From NCBI GenBank assembly GCA_051155775.1, contig DAXETV010000014.1, positions 124,001-188,000 on the forward strand: a DNA stretch of 64,000 nt, in the 5' to 3' direction. The DNA comes from CAYSCZ01 sp051155775 (GTDB lineage Bacteria > Bacteroidota > Bacteroidia > Cytophagales > Cyclobacteriaceae). The position numbers and the translations under genes were made by a program. How positions within the stretch are numbered: position 1 is the first letter of the stretch; the number at the start of each line of letters is the position of its first letter. Shown piece after piece: positions 19,104 to 29,348 of the stretch. The notes under the pieces were generated by a model, which saw only the letters and a list, made by a program, of their open reading frames with translations, was not told where the DNA came from and ran no database searches.

Positions 19104-19388
19104 ATGCTTAAAAAATATTGGAGTGAATTTTTTCGGTTCGATTGTTTATTTAGTCTATTATTCATAATAATCTTCGGGACCTTTAGCGCGTTTAACATAG
19201 TTTGTCGTCATGAAATTTCGGATTTTCTTCTTATTTCTGCATTATTTTGAATGCTCTTATTGGTTGGGATAGGATTAATAATTAATGATTGCAAAAAGAA
19301 ATCAAAATCGTTGCCTTGAGCAATTGCAGATCATATGGCTTCAAATGTTGTCATGACTTATTTAATTTTCTTCGAAATATTTTACTAA
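19104..19388 (+). pseudogene. Probable decayed small membrane protein with two in-frame TGA stops
   Basis: Between the DUF1501 and PP-loop genes a single frame runs 95 codons from an ATG to TAA, broken only by TGA at 19248 and TGA at 19317. The translated parts read as hydrophobic helices: residues 14-35 (CLFSLLFIIIFGTFSAF), a second helix that spans the first stop (LLISALF then MLLLVGIGLII), and a third segment before the TAA. Tryptophan codons turned to TGA would explain both breaks. This fills an otherwise empty 322-nt gap. No family is recognised. It could also be a real 48-residue peptide ending at the first stop. Confidence 0.35.
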
Positions 19389-19391
19389 GAA

Positions 19392-20090
19392 ATGCCCGAT
19401 AAAGCTTATTTCAACTGGAGCAGCGGCAAAGATGCTGCGCTGTCCTTGCATTATATCCTTAAGGACAAATCATACAGGATTGACCGGTTATTAACCACAG
19501 TAAATGAGCATCATCAAAGGGTTACGATGCATGGACTCAGGAAAGATTTACTAGTAGAACAAACCAATTCTCTGGGCATACCCCTTGATATATTAAAGAT
19601 CCCTGAAAATCCTTCGATGGAAACATACAATGCATTGATGCGTGATAAAATCTCGGAGTTGAGGTCGCATGGTTACACACATACCTTTTTTGGTGATATT
19701 TTTCTGGAGGATCTTAAAAAGTATCGCGAAAATATGCTTGCGGACCACCAAATAAAACCCATATTCCCTATCTGGAAGAAAGACACCAGATTGTTGATGA
19801 AGGAATTTATTCAACTTGGTTTTAAAGCCGTTATAATTTGTATAGACAAGAATAAACTGGATGATTCCTTTTTAGGTGCAGAAATTAATGAAGCATTGAT
19901 CAAAAGATTACCAACCAGTGTAGATCCTTGCGGAGAAAATGGTGAATTTCATACTTTTTGCTATGATGGGCCCATTTTTCAGTATCCTGTAAAAATAAAA
20001 ACAGGTGAAAAAGTGACCCGGTATTATGATGACCCTGTAGAAAAAGACACAAAAAGAGCTTTTGGATTTTGTGATATTTTAAATGAGTAA
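19392..20090 (+). CDS. Dph6-related PP-loop ATP pyrophosphatase
   Basis: A 232-residue protein of the diphthine-ammonia ligase-like family. The PP-loop for ATP is SSGKDA at residues 10-15, and the end has the family block beginning DPCGENGEFHTFCYDGP. In eukaryotes and archaea this family amidates diphthine on elongation factor 2; bacteria do not make diphthamide, so the bacterial members must do something else, possibly another adenylation/amidation step. The gene follows the decayed small ORF by 3 nt and converges on the TolC gene. Function is therefore unassigned beyond ATP pyrophosphatase chemistry. Confidence 0.85.
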   Translation: MPDKAYFNWSSGKDAALSLHYILKDKSYRIDRLLTTVNEHHQRVTMHGLRKDLLVEQTNSLGIPLDILKIPENPSMETYNALMRDKISELRSHGYTHTFFGDIFLEDLKKYRENMLADHQIKPIFPIWKKDTRLLMKEFIQLGFKAVIICIDKNKLDDSFLGAEINEALIKRLPTSVDPCGENGEFHTFCYDGPIFQYPVKIKTGEKVTRYYDDPVEKDTKRAFGFCDILNE

Positions 20091-20111
20091 TTGTATTATC
20101 AATCGATATCC

Positions 20112-20130
20112 CACTACCCTTTCGGTGGTG
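20112..20130. terminator. Weak hairpin between convergent genes
   Basis: CACTACC and GGTGGTG pair over 7 bp (one G-T pair) around a 5-nt loop, in the 103-nt gap where the PP-loop gene and the efflux operon converge. No U-run follows on either strand, so it is only a possible bidirectional terminator. Confidence 0.3.
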
Positions 20131-20193
20131 CTTGCCACTATTTATTAAATTCTTAACTGATAGAATAGGATGTATACAAATTAATCAATCGTC

Positions 20194-21543
20194 TTATTCG
20201 TTATCCTGATCATACGCGCTCAAAAGCCCCCCTGTTAAACGCATCAAGGTGACTTTAGCGTCTATCAGGTTGTAAACAGATTGTAATCTTTGCGTGACAG
20301 CCGTTAGGCTGTTGTTTTGGACAGTCCTGAAATCGAAAGAATTGATTGAACCATTTTTAAATTTATCCTGTGAGATTTCCAGGTTGGTTTTCGCTACTTC
20401 ATATTGCCTATCTGCAATTCCAAGCAGTTGCTTTCTGATGTTGTATTCGTCCAGCGCATTGGCCAGGTCGATTGTCAAAGATCGTTTCAACTGATCAACC
20501 TGAAGGTTGGCGATATTTTCATTTTTGATGGCATTTTGTATGGCACGGTTAATTCTTCCACCATTAAATAAAGTGAAGGAAATTGTAAAATTAGCTCCAT
20601 ACCGCTTTGTGATCGCAGTAGTAATGGGTTCATCAAAACTACCGCCCCCTGCCAATGATGCACCGGACAGATCCTGACGATCCCGGTTGTATGAATAGAA
20701 TGAATTTAGGTTTACCGATGGATAACGGTCAGACTTAGCCAAACGGGTTTCATCTTTGAAAACAGATTGGGTTATATATTGTGTCTTAAGGTCGATATTA
20801 TCCTTAAACATCTTGTTTTCCAGATCAGCATAAGTGTAATCTTCTATTTCTGCCTCCATCTCATCGATAAAATCATATGCTTTGAATGGTTCTTCAGATA
20901 ACAACAGGTTGAAATTTCTCAGTATGTTCCTGTAAAGAAGCTGTTGGTTAACGTACTGAATAGAATCAGTAAGATAATTACCCTCCTCCAACAATAGGTC
21001 GCTGGTCACAGCACTTCCTAACTCATATTTTGTTTGCAGGTAATCATAACGATCCTTAGACAGTTCCAATTGATTTTCAAATTCTTCCATTCTTCGTTTT
21101 TCAAGCTGAGCCTGATAGTAGGCCGTCATTATTGCCTGAATGGTATTGGCAATAACAATTGAAGCGTTGCCCTGACTTTGTTGCTGTAACCTTTCCAGCC
21201 GATCTTTAGTGATATTAGCCCTAAAACCCTGAAAGATGATCCAGTTAAGATTTACTGAAGGAGCTACGGTTCTGTTTGCGATATCACCTGCAAGGAAAGA
21301 GGCAGGGTTATCAATATTGGTTGTGGTATTATTCTGAGCAGCGTCCAGTGTCACTGTAGGATAGCGGCCAGCCTGTCCCCAATCATTGTTATTCTTCGCT
21401 ATCTCCACATTTTGTCTTTCGATACGAATGGCAAAATTTCGCTCCAACCCAATTTTAATGGCCTCATCCAAAGAAAGCTGTTGCTGAGGCTTCGCAGTAA
21501 AAGCCTGAAATAAAAATACAATTAGAATAATTAAGAATCTCAT
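20194..21543 (-). CDS. TolC family outer membrane efflux protein
   Basis: A 449-residue outer membrane factor. It has a signal peptide (about 1-19) and two copies of the OEP repeat, each made of long amphipathic helices forming the periplasmic tunnel with short strands for the barrel. It would form the trimeric exit duct for the RND pumps encoded upstream. It is the last gene of the five-gene efflux operon, 29 nt after the permease, and is the only TolC for two permease/adaptor pairs. Confidence 0.94.
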   Translation of the reverse strand: MRFLIILIVFLFQAFTAKPQQQLSLDEAIKIGLERNFAIRIERQNVEIAKNNNDWGQAGRYPTVTLDAAQNNTTTNIDNPASFLAGDIANRTVAPSVNLNWIIFQGFRANITKDRLERLQQQSQGNASIVIANTIQAIMTAYYQAQLEKRRMEEFENQLELSKDRYDYLQTKYELGSAVTSDLLLEEGNYLTDSIQYVNQQLLYRNILRNFNLLLSEEPFKAYDFIDEMEAEIEDYTYADLENKMFKDNIDLKTQYITQSVFKDETRLAKSDRYPSVNLNSFYSYNRDRQDLSGASLAGGGSFDEPITTAITKRYGANFTISFTLFNGGRINRAIQNAIKNENIANLQVDQLKRSLTIDLANALDEYNIRKQLLGIADRQYEVAKTNLEISQDKFKNGSINSFDFRTVQNNSLTAVTQRLQSVYNLIDAKVTLMRLTGGLLSAYDQDNE

Positions 21544-21572
21544 ATGATTAGAAATGGTTTGAAATATGAAGA

Positions 21573-24500
21573 TTAAGCAAATTCTTTTTGAGCCTGTACT
21601 CGCTTACTATCAATGATCACCCTTTCAACCTCTTCCGGGGTAGGTTTGTTACCAGTCCAAAGCCATTTTGCATATCTTCTAACATCATTAAACAGCACAA
21701 TCAATACCGGGAAAAATAAAAGGATGATAAAAGTACCTATTAAAACACCGTAGGCGACGGATATGGCCATCGGGATTAAAAACTGGGCCTGGAAGCTGGA
21801 TTCTTTAATCAATGGATACAATCCCGCCACTGTAGTAATGGATGTAAGTATGATTGGCCTAAACCTGGATAAGCCTGCCTTATAAGCAGCCTCATGCACT
21901 GTTAATCCTTCTTCCTTCAACAAGGTATTATACTTTGCTAAAAATACAACTGCATCGTTAATGATCACACCAGATAATGCGATCATACCCCATGCGCTTA
22001 ATAACGATACCGGATATTCTTTATCTGCCACTGTTATCCATGTTTCGATGCCATGCCCCAAAACAGACCCTAGCCAACCAAAGGGGATCATCATAATGAT
22101 CATCAATGTTTGGTAGAACGACCTGAAAGTAATCATAATCAAGAAGATGATTATTATAAATGCCCCTCCGAAATAGGTTCCGATCTCCTGCTGAGCCCTT
22201 TCGCTTTCCTGGGCTTGCCCTCCGTAATCCACCTCTACTCCGGGAAAATTACTGTTTATCTCAGGGCCTATTTCATTTTTAATGTATCTGGTGATCAGTG
22301 GCACCTCGGCAAAAGGGTCCACTGTTCCGGCATCAACAATCACCTGTCTTTCTGTGTCATAATGTCTTATGCCAGCTATACCGCGCTCAATTCTGTAATC
22401 TGCCACCTGAGTCAGTGGATATTGTTGATTTTGAATATCCTTAATCTTGATCTCTTCAATCTGACCTAAGTTTATCCTTCCGGATTCCGGGTAACGAACC
22501 CAAACCTTCACTTCATCTTTTCCTTTTTGCAATCTTTGGACTTCTTCACCAAAAAAGCCTTGTCTCACCTGCCTTGTGATATCCTGATGGGTAAGCCCAA
22601 GAAAATATGCCTCCGGTTTAAGGTTAAAGAGCAATTCGCGGTTGCCCAGTGCATAATCATCTTTAATTTCTTTTAGGGTAGGAAGGCTATCGGGGAAATT
22701 CTTTAAACGATTTTTTAAATAATCCTTGGCTGCTTTTAGTTCCTGCATATCTTCCCCTATCAACCGAACAGCAACAGGTTTACCAAACCTTTCGGGACTT
22801 CCAATGGTCAATTTCTCTGCTTCAGGCACTTCACCAATCCTGGCCCTGATCTTATCAATCAGGTCGTAACTATCATATCCTGTGCCATCCAGTTCTTTAT
22901 GGAAAATATTAATTCCTCCTGTATGTCTTCCCTGATCAGTACCATCCATGGTATTGCCTACCCCGCTGAATGTAAATTCTATCAGGTCAAGTTGCTCGCC
23001 CGATTCATTGTTAATATCTTCATTGACTTCCCATACTTTGTCTTCAAAGTCAGCAAGATACCTTTCAACGTTATTTTCTGTGGTACCGGGTTTAAAGACA
23101 AGGTTTATCTGAAAAGAGGCAAAGGGAATATTTGGGAAGAACGTAGCCTTTATGAGCCCTCCCTGAAATAATCCTGCTACTAAAAAAAACAATCCAATAA
23201 CCGCAGCTAATGTAACGGCTTTGTACTTCATGGTAAATCTCAGCATGCTTCCATAAATCGTATATCTTAGCCAATCAATAAATTGATTGATCTTTGCCCT
23301 TATTTGAAAACCTCGCGTATTTTCTGGTTTGATCTTCAAAACCCGCTTACTGGCAAGATGGGCTGGCAAAACAAAAAAGGCTTCCAATAATGAAAATGCA
23401 AGACTAAAAATAACCACAATAGCCATGTCCTTCAAAAACTCAAAACCACCGGTCAATATTAGCAATGGGGAAAAAGCTACAATGGTAGTGGTAATTGAAG
23501 TTGTGACTGCCGGTAGCACCTCCATCGTACCGTTTATCGCTGCTTTTACCGGATTTTGATGCTTTTCAAAATGCGCATAAATATTCTCTGCAATCACAAT
23601 TCCATCATCTACTAGTATTCCAATCACCAATATCATCCCGAATAGTGATATCATATTGATGGTAAGCCCTACAAATGAACCGATTAAAAACAAACCCAAA
23701 AATGAGGATGGAATACCCCATGCAACCCAGGCAGACAACCTTACATTAAGAAAAAATCCCAGTGATACCAAGACAAGAATTAGTCCTATAGCGCCATTGG
23801 TTGTGAGCATATCAATTCGTTGTGATAAATAATCATTAAAGTTGAAAGCCACTGTGAGCTGGACAGCGGAATGATTTTCATTGAACTGTTCTATATAATC
23901 CAACACGTAATCTGATATCAGGACCAGGTCTTCGGTTTCTAGTTTTTGTACCTGTATCCAAACTGCCTGTGTACCATTAAGTGTCCAGTTATTAGGAATA
24001 TCAGCCCATTGTTCTTCAATTTTAGCAACATCCTTTACCAACAACTTACTGCCATCATTATTCGATCTTAATACAATTTCCCCAATTTTTTCGGCGTCCG
24101 TTTTCTTGGATTTTGAACGGATCAAAAGCTCTTCATCTCTAGACTTGATAGAACCCGCAGAGATGTCTCTGTTATTTAGACTGACTGCTGTAGCTACCTG
24201 ATCGAATGTTAGTCCATAGCGGCGAAGATTAGCTTCTGAAACTTCTATGCTTATCTCACGAGGATTAAAACCTGTTAATCCTACCTGGGAGATAACCTCT
24301 GAGGCAAGAAAATCTTGCTCTATTTCTTCAGCGAAACGCTTAAGTGTCATCAAATCAACATCACCTGTTAAAGCAATCCACTGAGTTGTTGATTGTGGTT
24401 TATTTTTAAAAATTATTGGTTTCTCAGCATCTTCAGGAAAGGAACTAATGCCATCTACGGCATTTTTTATTTCAGTGTATATGTCGTCAATGTTATATCC

Positions 24501-24794
24501 TTTCAGCGTCACAACACTGATATTTGCTATATTTTCTTTCGATGTCGATATTATTTCATCAATACCGGCTATGTTGTAAATCTCTTCCTCAATTTTCTGG
24601 GTAATTCCTTCCTCAACTTCTTCAGGTGAGGCGCCAGGGTAGTTTACATTGATGGATAAAGTCCTTGGTACCTGTGTAGGAAAGAATGAGTGCCTAGTAT
24701 TGAGAAAACTTGCTATCCCACCCAGTAAGGTGATGGCGATAACGATATTTGCTAATATGGGATAATTAACAAAATATGATATTGCTTTTCTCAT
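21573..24794 (-). CDS. RND efflux permease (copy 1)
   Basis: A 1073-residue inner-membrane RND transporter with 12 predicted helices, two large periplasmic loops and the proton-relay aspartates in helix 4 (GILVDDGIVIAENIY). Sequence style is that of the HAE-1/AcrB-like branch found in Bacteroidota, exporting hydrophobic compounds or drugs; substrate not predictable. It lies 3 nt after its adaptor. It is clearly paralogous to the permease at 26133-29348: both share, for example, the stretch QVRQGFFGEEVQRLQ and the following VWVRYPE, so the pair arose by tandem duplication. Confidence 0.95.
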   Translation of the reverse strand: MRKAISYFVNYPILANIVIAITLLGGIASFLNTRHSFFPTQVPRTLSINVNYPGASPEEVEEGITQKIEEEIYNIAGIDEIISTSKENIANISVVTLKGYNIDDIYTEIKNAVDGISSFPEDAEKPIIFKNKPQSTTQWIALTGDVDLMTLKRFAEEIEQDFLASEVISQVGLTGFNPREISIEVSEANLRRYGLTFDQVATAVSLNNRDISAGSIKSRDEELLIRSKSKKTDAEKIGEIVLRSNNDGSKLLVKDVAKIEEQWADIPNNWTLNGTQAVWIQVQKLETEDLVLISDYVLDYIEQFNENHSAVQLTVAFNFNDYLSQRIDMLTTNGAIGLILVLVSLGFFLNVRLSAWVAWGIPSSFLGLFLIGSFVGLTINMISLFGMILVIGILVDDGIVIAENIYAHFEKHQNPVKAAINGTMEVLPAVTTSITTTIVAFSPLLILTGGFEFLKDMAIVVIFSLAFSLLEAFFVLPAHLASKRVLKIKPENTRGFQIRAKINQFIDWLRYTIYGSMLRFTMKYKAVTLAAVIGLFFLVAGLFQGGLIKATFFPNIPFASFQINLVFKPGTTENNVERYLADFEDKVWEVNEDINNESGEQLDLIEFTFSGVGNTMDGTDQGRHTGGINIFHKELDGTGYDSYDLIDKIRARIGEVPEAEKLTIGSPERFGKPVAVRLIGEDMQELKAAKDYLKNRLKNFPDSLPTLKEIKDDYALGNRELLFNLKPEAYFLGLTHQDITRQVRQGFFGEEVQRLQKGKDEVKVWVRYPESGRINLGQIEEIKIKDIQNQQYPLTQVADYRIERGIAGIRHYDTERQVIVDAGTVDPFAEVPLITRYIKNEIGPEINSNFPGVEVDYGGQAQESERAQQEIGTYFGGAFIIIIFLIMITFRSFYQTLMIIMMIPFGWLGSVLGHGIETWITVADKEYPVSLLSAWGMIALSGVIINDAVVFLAKYNTLLKEEGLTVHEAAYKAGLSRFRPIILTSITTVAGLYPLIKESSFQAQFLIPMAISVAYGVLIGTFIILLFFPVLIVLFNDVRRYAKWLWTGNKPTPEEVERVIIDSKRVQAQKEFA

Positions 24795-24797
24795 GTG

Positions 24798-25991
24798 CTA
24801 ATTGGCGGTTAAAACTTTGTCTGGGGATGTTTTTGCTTCTTGATCAAATTCTAAACGCTCTTCCTTTTGTTCAATCTTGTATACTTTCATGTTATTGTAA
24901 GCATTAATAAGAGGCTCTACCACCAGATCCTGCCCTTCCTGAAGCCCGGAAAAAACCAATGTTCTGGGATTTACTTTATGAACATCAATATATTTTGTTT
25001 GTAAAAGTGAATCTTTTACAATGAATACTTTATTGCCCTCCATTACAGCTTCACGGGGAATCTCCATGGCATTTTCTATCTCCTTGCCAGGTATGGAAGC
25101 TTCTAAGAACAGTCCATCATACAGGTTTTTTGAAGCCTCTGAATCCAATGTGATAAATACATCCAGCGATTGTGTGTTTTCATTCACCACTCTTCCAATC
25201 CTTGTGATTGATCCCAACCAATCATTGCCTACTTCATCACTAAAAACTTTTACACGTTGACCTTTACTGATCCATTCGATGTTTTCAGTTTCAATATCAA
25301 CCTTAAGCTCGAGCTGGTCAGTTTGTACAATTGTTGCAATGGGGTTGCCGGGATTTACGAAAGCACCCTCCTGCAGTGCAACATCAGCGATGGTGCCGTT
25401 AAATGGGGCATAAATAGCATGCTTATCCAGGGACGACTCGGCGCTTTTAATGGAGTAATAAGTGCTAAAAATATTCCTTGTTGCTAAAAAAACCTTTTCT
25501 TTATCTGATTTATGTTCAGGAAACTCAGGCAAAGGTTCATTGATGTCGATGGCATTAAAATACTGCTGCCAGGCTGGATAATTATTCTCAAAATCAACTT
25601 TTAAATCCGGTAATATTGCTGCCAGATCCCTCAGAAAATTACTTTTTTGTGCCCTTAAATTAAGACGGGCTTCCGTATCATCAATTTTACAAATCAATTG
25701 CCCCTTATTAAAATTTTGACCAGCTTTCAAAGGCACGCTTCCTCGTAATATTTTACCGGTTTTTTCAGCAATCATATTCAGGCTATGTGCTGTTATCACC
25801 CTACCATACGAAGTAATTTCCGTTTGAATGGTACTGTACTTTACGGGAATGGTCTTCACATATTTTTTTACTTTTTTGACTTCTTTTTGTTCGGGAGGGC
25901 TACTATATTGACCTAAAAAACTACCCAAAACCATAAAAAATACCAGCACCAAAGCCGCTGATGCTAGAATGATAATTTGTCTTTTCTTCAT
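24798..25991 (-). CDS. RND efflux periplasmic adaptor (copy 1)
   Basis: A 397-residue membrane fusion protein: an N-terminal membrane anchor (about residues 5-26), a lipoyl/barrel-sandwich region with GQNFNKGQLICKIDDTEA, a short helical hairpin, a return half-lipoyl segment (KHAIYAPFNGTIADV), beta-barrel and membrane-proximal domains. It connects permease copy 1 with TolC. It shows the same layout and clear similarity to the adaptor at 29345-30478. The gene begins after a 141-nt gap from permease copy 2, long enough to hold an internal promoter. Confidence 0.94.
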   Translation of the reverse strand: MKKRQIIILASAALVLVFFMVLGSFLGQYSSPPEQKEVKKVKKYVKTIPVKYSTIQTEITSYGRVITAHSLNMIAEKTGKILRGSVPLKAGQNFNKGQLICKIDDTEARLNLRAQKSNFLRDLAAILPDLKVDFENNYPAWQQYFNAIDINEPLPEFPEHKSDKEKVFLATRNIFSTYYSIKSAESSLDKHAIYAPFNGTIADVALQEGAFVNPGNPIATIVQTDQLELKVDIETENIEWISKGQRVKVFSDEVGNDWLGSITRIGRVVNENTQSLDVFITLDSEASKNLYDGLFLEASIPGKEIENAMEIPREAVMEGNKVFIVKDSLLQTKYIDVHKVNPRTLVFSGLQEGQDLVVEPLINAYNNMKVYKIEQKEERLEFDQEAKTSPDKVLTAN

Positions 25992-26132
25992 ATAAAATAG
26001 GGTATACCACTGGGTTGATCCTAGTTGTTATATGTTAAAAATAGGTACATAGTTTCAATTAATTTAGAGTTATTGACAAGCAGTAAAATTTATTGTTGAA
26101 CAGCAATTAAAAGGAATGATCGGTATTTGTTA

Positions 26133-29100
26133 TTATAGTTGCGATATCCTTTCGGATTCAATCATAACAGGTTCTACCTCCTCCCTACCCGGCTTAACCG
26201 GTTGATAATCGGATCCGGTGGCCCATGAAATAAAACCTCTGAGTAGTCTAATCAGGTAAATAACATATACTCTTATATCATTAAAAACTAATATCATAAC
26301 CGGAAAAAAGAACAAAATAAATAATGTTCCGAAAAGCACACCATAAGCGAGGGAAATAGCCATTGGTATGATGAATTGAGCCTGAAAACTTTTCTCAAGG
26401 ATTAAAGGGTAAAGTCCGGCAACTGTAGTCAAAGAAGTTAGTAGAATGGCTCTAAAGCGGGCTATCCCTGCATCTTTGGCCGCATAAAATATTGACATCT
26501 TTTCTTTTAGGTTTTTATTAAACCTATCAAGCATCACCACAGCATCATTGATGATGACACCGGATAATGCCATCATACCATAAATACTGACAAAAGAGAC
26601 CAAAGAATCATGAAACCAATGACCAAAAACTGAGCACGCCCATCCTAAGGGAAGCAAGAAAAGAATTAAAGAAGTTTGATATACTGACCTGAAATTTAGT
26701 GTAATCAGTAGAATCATTAATAGAATTACGGGGCCGATCACTTTAAAAAACGAATCCATTTGCCGCTGCTGACCTCTCGATTGACCTTCGAATGTATATG
26801 CCAGCCCCGGATATTTTGCCAATAGCGGCGGAATGATGTCTGTTTTAATTTTATCTAAAAGTGGGGGAAGAGGAGTTTTCACTGTTTGCAGTTCTGCATC
26901 CACTCTGATCTCTCGTTTGCCATTAAAATGATTTATGTTGATGATACCCCTTTCAATTTCATAATCAGCCAGCTCATATAAAGGATATTCAACATTTCCA
27001 GGCAGCTTTATTTTCATTGATTCCAGCTGACTGATGGTTAACCGGTCTTCTTCAGGATAACGAACCCATACCCTGACTTCATCAGTTCCCATCTGAAGAC
27101 GCTGAACCTCCTCACCAAAAAAACCTTGTCTCACTTGATTGGTAATGTCCTGGTGGGTGAGTCCGAGGTGATAAGCTAGCGGTTTTAGTTCCAGCTTCAA
27201 TTCCCTTTGACCTACAGCAGCATTATCTACGATATCCCTTAAATCCGGGAGGTTGGAGAGCTTCGCTTTAAGTTCTTCTTTCGCGTTTTCAAGATCATCT
27301 ATATCCTTACTTTTCAATGAAATGGATACCGGTTTACCCCAATAATTAGCTGAACCCACGGTAAATTTCTCGGCTTCCGGGACTATACCTAACTCCTTTC
27401 TAATAAAAGAAGCAACTTGTAAACCGGATATACCTTCATCATCTAAGTTATCGAATTCGACCTGAATATAACCAACATTGCTACCATTGTAAGACCTGTC
27501 AGAAGTCACCCCTAATGCTATATCTATGCTTGAGATGATGGTATCAGAGATCTCTCCATCAGTGATCATGCGTTGATGCATATCCCTGATTTGATTTTCA
27601 AATTTTTTAAGGTAGTCCTCTACTATGTTCTCCCTGGTTCCAGGCTTCAATTGTAAATCCACATTTATGTTATCAACCGGAGGACGACTAAATGGTGTAA
27701 ATTTAATAACACCTCCCTGCAGCATGCCCCAAATAATCATAATAAAAACCAGGGGTGCCATAAATGATACCCATCTCCAGTTGAGTAAAAAGGATATCGC
27801 AGGGCCGTAAACTTTATAACGCAGATAATTGATGAAATCCTCCATAGCCCTCCTAAAACGATGGTACCATCCATGTCCATCCTTTCTTGAAAGCACCCAT
27901 TTGTGGGCCAGGTGGGCCGGTAATACAAAAAATGCTTCAATTAAAGAAAATGCCAGACAAGCCATAACCACTATAGCCATTTCCTTGGTAAAACCATTAT
28001 TATCCAAAAATATTAATGGTAAAAAGGCTACGATTGTCGTTGTTACAGATATAAATACCGAAGGAAGCACCTCCATTGTACCATCAATGGCAGCTTTTTG
28101 AGGACTTTTCCCTTTTTGAAAATGTGTGTAAATATTCTCTGCTATTACGATACCATCATCTACTAAGATACCGACCACCAACAGCATACCTGTTAGTGTC
28201 AGCATATTGATGGTTATGCCGGCGATATTTCCCAAAATAAACATTCCGCAGAATGATATTGGAATACCGGCGGCCACCCAAAAAGAAAGCCTTAATGAAA
28301 GAAACAAACCGAGTGTAAAAAGGACCAGAAATAAACCTGCGCCAAAATTCTTGGTCAAAAGATCCAATCTATCCTGAAGAACACTATTAAAATCAAAGTC
28401 TGTAAATAACTCTAAGTTGCTGCTTTTAGCATTGTAGTCTTTTACATAATCATCGATAAAGGCAGATATTTTTTGTATATCCTCTTCCGGAAGCTTGCTT
28501 ACACTAATCCGCACAGCGCGTTGACCATCAGAATAAAATTTATTCGGGGTGTCAGCAAATTTCATCTGAACTTCTGCTACGTCTTTGAGGAGTAATTTTG
28601 AGCCATCTGGATTGGCCCTTACTATAATTTCCTCAATTACTGATGGATCAAATTTTTTGGCATTGGCCCTAATCCTGATTTCTTCCTCTGAGGTTTTAAT
28701 TGTTCCTCCTGATACATCAAGGTTGTTAGTCCTAACGGCCACAGCAAGGTCATCAAATGTTAAATCATACCTTCTCAGGTCATCTTCTGATACTTCGATG
28801 GAGATCTCCAGATCAGGGAATCCGGACAACCGTACCTGGGAAATCTCGCCGGAATTCAGAAAATCGTCTTCTATCAACTGAGCCGCTTCTTTCAGTGCCA
28901 TCAGGGAGACATCTCCTTTAAGCACTAGAAATGCTGCGCCACTGGTAGACTTTTCTTTAAAAACAATTGGTTTTTCTGCTGCAACCGGAAATGAATTGAT
29001 TCGATCTACAGCATTTTTAACTTCAGTGGTCACTTCATCAAGATCGTAACCTTCTCTTATTCTTATGGAAATGTTTGCAGTGTTTTCTGAAGAAACAGAA

Positions 29101-29348
29101 GTAACCTCATCTATACCTTCAATTCCTTTGATTGCTTCTTCAACCTTAATGGTAACCCCCTCTTCCATTTCCTCAGGAGATGCACCCGGAAAATTTACCG
29201 TTATGGTAATATTCTTCGGGGGGCTTTCAGGGAAAAAAGATGTTTTCAGGTTTAAAACATATGCCCCTGCGCCACCAACTAATGCAATAAAAATAATAGC
29301 ATTGGCCCAGATTGGATATTTTACAAAAAAAGCGACCAGATTTCTCAT
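26133..29348 (-). CDS. RND efflux permease (copy 2)
   Basis: A 1071-residue RND transporter, paralogue of copy 1 with the same motifs (GILVDDGIVIAENIY in helix 4, QVRQGFFGEEVQRLQ in the second porter loop). Its ATG overlaps the stop codon of its adaptor by 4 nt, so this pair is translationally coupled. The porter loops differ much more from copy 1 than the membrane helices do, as expected if the two pumps handle different compounds. No TolC gene follows it directly; it presumably shares the single TolC at the end of the operon. Confidence 0.95.
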   Translation of the reverse strand: MRNLVAFFVKYPIWANAIIFIALVGGAGAYVLNLKTSFFPESPPKNITITVNFPGASPEEMEEGVTIKVEEAIKGIEGIDEVTSVSSENTANISIRIREGYDLDEVTTEVKNAVDRINSFPVAAEKPIVFKEKSTSGAAFLVLKGDVSLMALKEAAQLIEDDFLNSGEISQVRLSGFPDLEISIEVSEDDLRRYDLTFDDLAVAVRTNNLDVSGGTIKTSEEEIRIRANAKKFDPSVIEEIIVRANPDGSKLLLKDVAEVQMKFADTPNKFYSDGQRAVRISVSKLPEEDIQKISAFIDDYVKDYNAKSSNLELFTDFDFNSVLQDRLDLLTKNFGAGLFLVLFTLGLFLSLRLSFWVAAGIPISFCGMFILGNIAGITINMLTLTGMLLVVGILVDDGIVIAENIYTHFQKGKSPQKAAIDGTMEVLPSVFISVTTTIVAFLPLIFLDNNGFTKEMAIVVMACLAFSLIEAFFVLPAHLAHKWVLSRKDGHGWYHRFRRAMEDFINYLRYKVYGPAISFLLNWRWVSFMAPLVFIMIIWGMLQGGVIKFTPFSRPPVDNINVDLQLKPGTRENIVEDYLKKFENQIRDMHQRMITDGEISDTIISSIDIALGVTSDRSYNGSNVGYIQVEFDNLDDEGISGLQVASFIRKELGIVPEAEKFTVGSANYWGKPVSISLKSKDIDDLENAKEELKAKLSNLPDLRDIVDNAAVGQRELKLELKPLAYHLGLTHQDITNQVRQGFFGEEVQRLQMGTDEVRVWVRYPEEDRLTISQLESMKIKLPGNVEYPLYELADYEIERGIININHFNGKREIRVDAELQTVKTPLPPLLDKIKTDIIPPLLAKYPGLAYTFEGQSRGQQRQMDSFFKVIGPVILLMILLITLNFRSVYQTSLILFLLPLGWACSVFGHWFHDSLVSFVSIYGMMALSGVIINDAVVMLDRFNKNLKEKMSIFYAAKDAGIARFRAILLTSLTTVAGLYPLILEKSFQAQFIIPMAISLAYGVLFGTLFILFFFPVMILVFNDIRVYVIYLIRLLRGFISWATGSDYQPVKPGREEVEPVMIESERISQL

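Noticed and set aside
22110..22469. 119-codon open frame on the plus strand
   Set aside because: Antisense to the conserved part of RND permease copy 1; composition is that of a shadow frame.
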